A stretch of 64,000 nt of DNA from Leishmania panamensis (lineage: Eukaryota; Euglenozoa; Kinetoplastea; Trypanosomatida; Trypanosomatidae), in contig NC_025870.1 in assembly GCF_000755165.1 (NCBI RefSeq), forward strand, positions 153,703-217,702, read 5' to 3'. Position 1 is the first letter of the stretch; each line of letters starts with the position of its first letter. A model generated the notes under the pieces. It saw nothing but the letters and a program-made list of their open reading frames with translations, had not been told where the DNA came from and ran no database searches. Both the position numbers and the translations under genes were made by a program. Positions 48,588-57,100 of this stretch are shown here, in pieces.

Positions 48588-51161
48588 ATGTCTGCTACCA
48601 CAGCCCAAGTTTACGGGAAACTCGTGCCAGGTCAGTTGCTACAACTCACTGGCAACAGCAAGCCCACTATCGTCACCCCGCTCTGCAATGAGGTCGGCCT
48701 TAACTTGCTCATTCGCACATACAAGGGTGAGGGATACCTGCCGTACTTCACGCACGCCGCAAAGGCCGCTAGGGCAACTCTTGTCGATGAGCTCCGTGAC
48801 GCAGGCGTTGAAGTGCCAGAGGGCGCGGAGGCGTCTCACCTGGAAGATGTATGCGGCGTGCGCTGCCATGATGAGGCCAGCTGCCGCCATGTAATACATG
48901 AGGACATCACAGAAACCGTGTACGAGGAGGACAAGAATGATGCACGCGTCATTGTCGCCTGCGACCCTATCCAGACAAAGCTGCGTGATGACTGCATGGA
49001 GTGCTTCCCTCGCCTTGACAAGGTGAGAAAGCAAGAGGAACTAGTGGTGCGCGTACACCTCTTTTACCCGAGCTCCATGCCATGCATGAGCATCCAGGAT
49101 AGGCGCGCGCGTCTCGTCACACATAAACACTTTGTGCGAAAAAATGCGCGCACGTCACAGGGCTACCACACCTTCCACTACGCCAAGCGCGACGACTACT
49201 CGGCGCCTACGCCGGACTACGAGTCCATGTTCCCCTACACAACCAAGGCTGAGGAGAGCAGTGGCTTCACGATGGGGTGCAAGTGCACCGCCATCACGGT
49301 AGAGACGGTCTTCGTGCGCGACCCGGCGCGCCAGCAGCGCCCGCTCTACGCCGAGGACGCAGAGCAGGCGCGCGTGTACTTCTCCTACGTGCGCCCCAGC
49401 GCCTTCGTCACGGATGATGAGCTGACGGATCACTTCCCGCTCGAGTCGCTGGACGCAGCCACCATGCCGGCCTTCGCGGATGACCGCGAGGTGGAGAAGT
49501 ACAATGTGCTGGTGCGGCTGTACCTGCTGGCGCACGACCAGGAATGGACAACGACAAGATCGTACGGCTGCCCGCACCCGCTCGGCGGCCCCGTGGACCT
49601 GCCAGTGCTGTATCACTCAAGCGCGACGGAGGTGGTCGTGCCAGACCGGCACAGTCGCAACTCGCCGGTACTGCTACAGCAATATCTACTCCCGGATGTG
49701 GAGTCACAGATCACGCGCTTTTGTTTCCGCCGTGTCGTGAGCGAGGTACTACGGCAGCGCGTTCTGGCAGCAGCGGCAGACACCCCCGAGCGCTACGTCG
49801 CCATCGTCTGCTACATGCCGCACGGTGACCGCGTACCCGTCTTCACGGACGAGCAGGTCAGAGTGATGGCGCGTCTGTACCCGCACCTCGGCATCCGCAG
49901 TCCTGCCAACCGCCGCGAGTGGGCATGCCTTAGCCGCACGCTTTATCAGCACGGCATCTCACTCTTCGACATTCTCGCAGCGGTCGGCTGCCCGCTGCGC
50001 GACGCGCAGGGCGCCGTTATCGACACCGGCGCCTACGTCCCCTACACGGCGGACATGGCCGATGACTACTTCCTCGTGATCGCCAACCGCCCGCTGCGCG
50101 ACTACATTTGCTTCACAAACCAGCGCTGGGTGCACGAGCAGCTGCGGTTTCCCGATTACCGCCCATCCATCGGCGCGCGAGCCTTCGCTGCCTGGGTGCG
50201 TTACTGGAACACAATGGTGCAGCTGAAGCAGGAACTGGAAGAGCAGGCGAGCGTAGACACAGTGAGTGCGCACCTGGGCCTGGGGCTACCGGGGAGTACG
50301 CTGGTGCAGCGCGCAGCGTGTCTGGTGAACGGCCGCGTGACGGATGCCGAGGGCGGCTTGATCTTCCCAGAGCTGGGTGGGCGGCGCTTTCGCGATAGGG
50401 TATACGCCAGTGCACTGCTGCCCGGTACACCGATGCTGTACAGTTTTTGGATCGATCGCAAACTGTGCTTTTCGTGTGTGTGCGCGCCGATTCGCTTTAT
50501 TCGAGGACTGCCCTCGGACGAGACGGTTCGGGAGCTGCCGGGGAAGAATGTGATACAGGTCGTTGACGCCCCTCCTAGTCGTGGTGGCGGCGCACAGTGG
50601 GGTGGACGTGGCGATAGACAAGGAGCTAGTGTGGCGATCCATGCTGGGTCAATGGAAGTCCCGAGAGCAAGACACATGAGACCGCCCTTTTCGCTCCCAA
50701 TGAGGGGAATCCACGCCCACGGAGACCCGATGGCCTCAGTGCATAGCCTCGGCAGCGGCGGAGGACCGGGCTGGAAGCCAGCGTTGCAGGCACCTGACGG
50801 TCCCAAAAAACAGCATCCTCCTCCTCACATGGAGGTCTACAGTGCCCCAATGCACCATCACCGCCACCGCGGTGATGGACCGCCCGGAGTGTGGCGGCAG
50901 CCTCTGTGGCACCACCAGCACCAGCAGGGTCCTACGCAAGGGAAAGGTGGATACAAGACGATAGCAAATCCCCACGGAAGCCAGCAGCAGCACCGTGAAA
51001 GAGAGCAGGAGAGCTCAACGCGCAGTCGAGCAGTTGGGTCTGCGCCGCACCAACACTACCGCTCTCATAACGATCCCTCCATGTATAGGACTGAGACACT
51101 CGCATACGATCAGTATAGTGACAACCGCGGGGGCCCAAAAAGGGGCGCGGCGTCGCGGTAG
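48588..51161 (+). CDS. Unrecognised 857-aa protein with disordered RGG/His/Gln-rich tail
   Basis: The ATG at 48588 follows an acceptor-like tract. Residues 1 to ~655 look globular, with a Cys/His cluster near 89-100 (CGVRCHDEASCRH) and a CKC pair near 228-230. No TM segment is seen and no enzyme motif is recognised. From ~660 the composition changes to Gly, His, Gln, Arg and Pro, with RGGGAQWGGRGDRQG and HHHRHRGDG stretches and a final GPKRG. RGG/His/Gln-rich tails are common in trypanosomatid RNA-binding or mRNP proteins, so a role in post-transcriptional control is a reasonable inference. No RRM, zinc-finger CCCH or PUF unit is visible to confirm it. Confidence 0.75.
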   Translation: MSATTAQVYGKLVPGQLLQLTGNSKPTIVTPLCNEVGLNLLIRTYKGEGYLPYFTHAAKAARATLVDELRDAGVEVPEGAEASHLEDVCGVRCHDEASCRHVIHEDITETVYEEDKNDARVIVACDPIQTKLRDDCMECFPRLDKVRKQEELVVRVHLFYPSSMPCMSIQDRRARLVTHKHFVRKNARTSQGYHTFHYAKRDDYSAPTPDYESMFPYTTKAEESSGFTMGCKCTAITVETVFVRDPARQQRPLYAEDAEQARVYFSYVRPSAFVTDDELTDHFPLESLDAATMPAFADDREVEKYNVLVRLYLLAHDQEWTTTRSYGCPHPLGGPVDLPVLYHSSATEVVVPDRHSRNSPVLLQQYLLPDVESQITRFCFRRVVSEVLRQRVLAAAADTPERYVAIVCYMPHGDRVPVFTDEQVRVMARLYPHLGIRSPANRREWACLSRTLYQHGISLFDILAAVGCPLRDAQGAVIDTGAYVPYTADMADDYFLVIANRPLRDYICFTNQRWVHEQLRFPDYRPSIGARAFAAWVRYWNTMVQLKQELEEQASVDTVSAHLGLGLPGSTLVQRAACLVNGRVTDAEGGLIFPELGGRRFRDRVYASALLPGTPMLYSFWIDRKLCFSCVCAPIRFIRGLPSDETVRELPGKNVIQVVDAPPSRGGGAQWGGRGDRQGASVAIHAGSMEVPRARHMRPPFSLPMRGIHAHGDPMASVHSLGSGGGPGWKPALQAPDGPKKQHPPPHMEVYSAPMHHHRHRGDGPPGVWRQPLWHHQHQQGPTQGKGGYKTIANPHGSQQQHREREQESSTRSRAVGSAPHQHYRSHNDPSMYRTETLAYDQYSDNRGGPKRGAASR

Positions 51162-52314
51162 TCAAGCAGCTCTTCGTAGTGTTGCACGCATGAGGAGCTG
51201 CAGAGTGAGTACGAGGTGAACGACCATGCGAACGGTCAGCTGTATACCGAAGACCGCAGCGGCCGGAGAAGTGGTGCCGTCGATGACTGGCGCTACAACC
51301 CGAACCACCAGGCGCCCATCCTCAGCCGTCTGGCTCCTGGCGGGGGGGGGGGGGTCGCCATCATGGCTAGTCGTCATAGAAGGTTACTCAGTGCATCTCC
51401 CCCCGCTGCTTTGGTGGTCACGAGGGCACACATTGTAGTTCACCACCACCATCTCCACTCCTTGCCTTTTTTATCGTCCCCCCCCGCGTTTGGGGCAACA
51501 GGATTGATGGCAAGTGCGGCCTCCACGAATTGAATGAGCCCCCTCGAGTGAATGAACTGCCAGAAGAACTTACGACTGAGCAACCCCGCCGTGACCACGC
51601 TTCGTGCGCAGCACTCAGAAAGGGCAGGACGCCAAAGCATGCGGCTGATCGACTCACCCCTCCCCCCAAGGAACAGGGTCGATGGTCGAACTTGCGGCTG
51701 GACTAGGTTGAAGAGAGCGCCTAACAGGGTGCGATGCCCTGTCTCGGCACGTGTCTGGGCTGAGGGGGGGAACGAGCGGCCGACGAACGGACACGCGCAA
51801 GCCCCACCCGCCAGCAAGGGGTCTGTCACTCTGCGTAGGTGTCAAGTAGCTTTGGAACGCCTGGAAGTTGCTCACGACGATTCCACGATATGGACATACT
51901 TCTGGGATCCCTTCGAGCCCTGCGGGGGCTTCTCGGCTCCCCATTCCACGTTGACGGCGCACTGCGTAAAGCCATCGCCCGTTCCTGCGATGGATTGCAC
52001 CAACGAAAACGATGGGCACAGTCGCCCACAGCCCTGAAACGTCGGCCAAAGTGGACCCACATTTTGTCGTTCGTAATGCCTGCGTTCGTGCGTCTGTGTG
52101 CGTCAAGATGTTCACCCTTGTTGTCGCATCGCTCTCTCTCTCTCACTGCCTCCCCTCTTTCCCAAGCGCCCCGGGGCAACGTGTGCAACGCACCGAAGAC
52201 GAGGCGTTTGAGCAACTCGATGATTTTGAGCCACGACAAGAACAGCACGCCCACTGGGAGACAGTCACTGTCAGTTGCCATCGATTAGGTGTTGTCCGGG
52301 TACACTAACACCGC

Positions 52315-52386
52315 GGCCGCTTGGTCTAGTGGTATGATTCCCGCTTCGGGTGCGGGAGGTCAGGGGTTCAATTCCCCTAGCGGCCC
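52315..52386 (+). tRNA. tRNA-Pro (anticodon CGG)
   Basis: A full cloverleaf is visible. The acceptor stem GGCCGCT pairs with AGCGGCC (52379-52385), and C52386 is the discriminator. The anticodon stem is CCCGC/GCGGG, with loop TTCGGGT and anticodon CGG at 52347-52349, reading CCG. The T arm is GGGG/CCCC around TTCAATT. Box A TGGTCTAGTGG (52322-52332) and box B GGTTCAATTCC (52365-52375) fit RNA polymerase III internal promoters. There is no intron. Overall it matches eukaryotic tRNA-Pro, including the D-arm and loop sequence. It is a lone tRNA inside a protein-coding polycistron, co-oriented with it. Confidence 0.95.
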
Positions 52387-52391
52387 TTTTT
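52387..52391 (+). terminator. RNA polymerase III terminator (T5)
   Basis: Five T residues immediately follow the tRNA discriminator base; a second T4 run follows at ~52396. Confidence 0.85.
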
Positions 52392-54019
52392 CCCCTTTTG
52401 CAAAAGAGAAGCCGTCACACAAGTACTGACGGTAACTGTCCCGCCGCGTGCGCCTCGCGTTTCCGCTTGTCTTTGGTCGTGGCGAATGGAAGCACAAGGC
52501 CGAGGCGGGCATGCGTGCAAAATCAGCAGTGTCCGAGGAGCTGGCGCCCACTGCATGGGCCACGGACCCTGTCACCGGTGCCAGGCGCCAGGCCGGCGTC
52601 CCCCGTAGCGGCGCCGCGGCAAGAGCTCCTTGGTGGCGACCGTCGCACACCCGAAGCACGAAGATGTTGAGCTTGCGAGACGGCAGGAGACCACCTTCGC
52701 CCAGCTCCGCCCGCGCGCCTGTCCGCACTTGGGACTCCTGCAGTGGTCGGTGTCTGGCAGCGATGCGGTGCGGTACAGATGGCGTGCTGGCCACTACTGC
52801 ACCGCCGGCATTGTGGTATCCCCACCCCGCCTGTTTTTCTGCTGTGAGGGCGTCCGACCCGGCGCTGTGCTCGGCATGCCAGGCGAGACCCGCGGGCAGA
52901 CTGCGGCGGACAGCGCATCTTGTCTCACGCGCTGATCTGATCCCCCTCATCGCACTCGCGCTGCATGGGCACTCCCCGTCGAGAGTCTACCGCCCCCCCC
53001 CCCCCGACAGCAGCGCCGTTCCGAGGCAGTGCACGTGATGCAAAGGCGCGAGCACCGTGCGCACGCGCTGCCAACCACAGGCGGCCGTGTGCATCGCATC
53101 CGGGCACGCCATGCAGATGTCGGTAGTGCGGGAGTGTTAGGCGGCATCGGTGCGGGTGCCGGAGGCGTGGCGAGAGCGCCGCGAATGTCGCCATGGAGTC
53201 CACCAGACACCCGCGTGGAGAGCCGCCTGGACACGCTATGGCGTGCGCCGCTTGAGATGGCCCATGGAGAAGCGCGGCCCGCGGGCAGACTGCGGCGCCT
53301 CACCGGCCCCCTGACCTGAGGCTGGCGGACCTCCTCGCTGAGCACATCCGGTGCGCGCCCGGACCACCCCCTGGATCCCGGCATGCAGCCCACCCAGGCC
53401 CGCCAGGCGCCGGTCGCGCAGCACCCATGCGAAGAAGGGACGCGGCAGGGCAAGTCGGGCCGCTTGGACTCATGGCCGGATTCAATGGCCGACTGCTCGC
53501 TCGCGGCGGACGACAGTGGCCCAGTGACAGTGCGGCAGGGCCGTGGGGGAGCGGTGGCTATGCGCGCCTGTTTTCTGATGCGTTCGTGGGGGTGTTGACG
53601 CCATTGAGAAATGACGAGAGAGAATAGACTGTCGCAACGAGCTGCAGCCCCGGCGATGCCCCTAACCTGCTCAAGAAGATCCGAGAGGGGGGATGCCGTC
53701 ACCACAGCGCTGAGGTGAAAGGAAGAAACATGCAATGAAGAGGACTCGGTATGTGTCATGGGGGACGTTGATGGGTTCTATGGAAGAGGCGCCTGGCAAA
53801 GCAACAGCGTTAAAGGGAATCATGACGTGGTATCTGTACGTCAGACGCCCTTCTGTTGCGCTGCCTCTGTGTGGTTGAATCATTTCCGTTGGAGTCTTCT
53901 CCTTCTGCTTTTCCTCGCTCTCGCTCTCTCACGCCATGCACGCATAGTGTAGGGCAGCTGCTTGAAACGTGTAGTAACGCGCAGCGCATCCGGCGTACAT
54001 ACGCAGGAGTACGTCGGTC

Positions 54020-54098
54020 TCCATCTTTCCTCATCCCTCCCTCCCCTTCTCCCCCTCTGCCTCTTCTCCTCATCGCTGTCGCATAACCTTAATCGTAG
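54020..54098 (+). promoter_or_regulatory. Spliced-leader acceptor for the URB1-like gene
   Basis: A long C/T tract (54020-54080) is followed by an AG at 54097-54098, 33 bases before the ATG at 54131. No ATG occurs between them. Confidence 0.55.
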
Positions 54099-54130
54099 AA
54101 ATCGAAGCATAAAGGAAAAGGACACGCATA

Positions 54131-57100
54131 ATGGCGCTGGTAGAGCCGCTAGTTGGGCATCTCCTCTCCAAGTACAAGGAAACTGTGCTGGAGGGACTCT
54201 CAAAGATTCGCCAAATCCTGCAGGCCGGCGGCGAGCAAGCGAATGAGCTGGCCGTAGTCATGTCTCAGCGAGAAGAAGCGCTGCAAGCGCTCCGAGCAAC
54301 TCTCCTCCGTCAGGAGTACTTTGTGCCGACACTGCAGACGCTGACGGTGGTATTGACTCAGTTGGTCGAGCGAGGCAACCGCGTCGCCCTCGCGCGCGAG
54401 GTCCTGCGCGGGGACTGCGCGGCGCTATTCCGCAAGACACTTGCCACGCTCTCCGATGCCACCCTTACCCACGTAACCGCTGCATTACAGTTCCTGACAG
54501 TAGCCGTGAGGGACGCACCACTGCTCGTGCTAGCGCGCCTGCGCAGTCCTGCCGATAGCCACTCTGCACCTGCACCCGTGCACGGTGCCTCGATGGTCCC
54601 GCTCGCACCAGTTGGCACGCAGCGCCGTGCCGACGTCCCATTGCACCTCGCCGTCTTTCGCCTACAGCTGACCTACAATCAACGCCGCATTCGCCTCACG
54701 CGGCTCGGCTTCCTGGTGGAGCTTCTCACGTCACCGATGCACAACGCCGTCGTAGACACTATCTGCAGCCACGGCATCCTGACGCACCTCCTCGAGGACG
54801 CTGCTGAGCTTTTGCGCGAAGGCACAAGTGCGGGGACGGCGTGTGCTCTCAGCGCCCTGCGAGTTGTTCGCGAGCTCTTCGTGCAAAGCCGCCACATCAC
54901 GGCGGAGCAGAAGCGCCGCGTCTTGCTGGGGCAGCGCAACGTTTTCCGGTTGCTTGTGCGGGCGCTGGAATTCGACCCTGTGGCAGACAACGCCACAGCC
55001 ATTTTGTATGCCATCGTCGACGAGACTATTGAGTCACCAGCTGACTACGCCAGCACGCGAGTGGAGTCCCTCGAGGATCAGGGCATGCCTAACTACCTCC
55101 TCTTCTTCCTGCTGCGCCAGCTGCGGCCCAAGACAAGCGAGCGCATGTCGCGGCTTGCGCTGCACGTTCTCCAGCGCGCCCCAGACCTTCTCCGGCCCTA
55201 CTTCATTCGGATCTCCGGTCACCTCTCAGAGGAAGGCAACTCGCACGGTGTGGCGCCGACGACGTCGCGAGTCGCAGTTCTCAATCTCATGACGCGCATA
55301 TTTCTGTGCCCAATGCCGTACCACCTCGCTGCAAAGCAGGTGCGGCTGGTGTCGGTTGTGGCCAAGACGTCCACCTTCTACACCATGTGCCCCCGTGACG
55401 TGACGGACGAAATTTGCCCTGCGTGGGTCGCTGAGTATGTACATCGCCTCATCAATGGCTCTACAAACCTGCTGATGCTCACGCTGGCCATGCAGCTGAC
55501 ACAGGCGGCGCTGATGCGAGCAAAGCGTGTGCTGCCTCTCGTGCTCGCGGTTCAAATCGCCGCGAAAGCAAAGAAAACAAGCGCTGCTGGGGACGCAGCT
55601 GCCGGGGACGCAGCTGCCGGCAGTAGCGCCAGAGAGACAGTATTCTCGCTGCCTAGCCCGCGCAACTTCACCGAGGCGGATCTCGACATTCTGCAGGGCC
55701 GAGACGACGCCGAGGCGGAGGTGTGGGACGCGTACAACGCCCAGGTACTTCACCACCTGCAGGCGGCGCTGCCAAGCCGTGAAGAGTTTTGGCATCGCAT
55801 GACACAGCAGCTCCACCGCACTCTCACTGCCGCGGCCTCGGCCTCCACGTCGTCAACGACATCGCCTTCAGCTGATGCCATTGACGCGATCCTCGTGAAG
55901 ACGCATGTCACGGTGCAGCGTATGCTGCTCCTCATGAAGAATTATGTTGATGTCTTTGACGTGCGTGTGCCGTGGCTGAGCGCCGTGCCGACGTTTCTAC
56001 CTGACCTTTCTCGCAGTGCCGTTAGCAACAACCGTAGTGCTCACGGCTCCATCGCTGTCAAGGGCGCAAAGGGGAACGGTACGGCGGTCGCTGAGTCGGT
56101 ACACCCCATCACGGCTGCCCTGCAGCAACAGAACGACATACTCAAGCCGTGGCCAGCTGCGAGTGTAGCACTCCTGTGTGAGCTTCTCACAGCAAGCCAG
56201 CGGCGCCGGGTCCCCATGATGAAGATGCACCACATCAATATCTCTCAGAGAGTCGGTATCGGCGAGTGGCCGTTGCTGCTCAGCGTACTCCTGTGGGTGG
56301 CGCACCATCAGCCGCACACCCCACCGCGGCCGGAGAGCATGGAGGCCGCGCAGGAAGCGCGAGCGATAGGGTGGGCAGCCCAGCTGCTGTTGTGGACCGC
56401 GCACAGTGTCACCATCCACTCCACCTGTACGATGGCCGAATCCCATCTGTGGCTCTCCTGCTTGACACCCAACACAGTGCCCGTCTTCCTGCACGTTCTC
56501 AACCATCTCTTGATGCGCAGTCTGTCGAAGGCAGCTGATCGCGTGACGCTTGAGCTACAAGACGCGCCGCACGGCGTTTTGGCGGCCGCCGCCCAGCATT
56601 TTATTGATCGCACGAGGGAGAAGCAGCAGCAGAAGGGTAGCACCCGTGGCGTTGAGGATGAGGGCGAGGACGAGCAGCAGGTGCAGCAGCAGCTGAGAAG
56701 GCCGAAGAAGTCAAGGGCAGAGTGTGCGAATAAAAGCAGTGGCGATAATAATAGAAGCAGCAGCAGCAGCAAGAGCAGCTCCAACCTGTGGGGTACCCAC
56801 CTGCAAGCTTCCCTTGCCGAGTTCGAGAGCGTCTTGGCCCGCGTCGTGCAGCTGTGGGAAAGGCGCGTGTGCCTCCTGGCACAGGGCGCCGCGGCCATGA
56901 CGCCGGAACTGGATATGCCGCGGGTGACGCAGCAGCAGTGCATCGACGTACTGGTGCTTGCTGACCGGCAGCGGGGCTTTACAAAGACACCACTCCGCTA
57001 TGGGTCGATATCAGAGTCGGCACACCTTCGCACCTTTGCGTTCACTCTGCAAAGCCCTGTGCTGCCACTTCCAGAAGAAGAAGCGGCGATGACCTTGCTG

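Larger units (their letters stand above)
51162..54130. other. 3-kb spacer carrying tRNA-Pro and unusual GC-rich DNA
   Basis: Apart from the tRNA no gene is firmly supported. There is a G run (51342-51354) and a C run (~52987-52999). From 52440 to 53640 the DNA is GC-rich without the usual CT/TG tracts and has long overlapping frames on both strands (for example minus 52947-53759 and minus 52360-52950). It looks like degenerate coding DNA or an old mobile element rather than ordinary spacer. C/T-rich sequence resumes before the URB1-like gene. Confidence 0.5.

Noticed and set aside
52448..53759. Frames of 196 codons (+) and 270 codons (-) near the tRNA
   Set aside because: No recognisable domain and mutually overlapping on both strands; kept only as a finding about possible degenerate element DNA.
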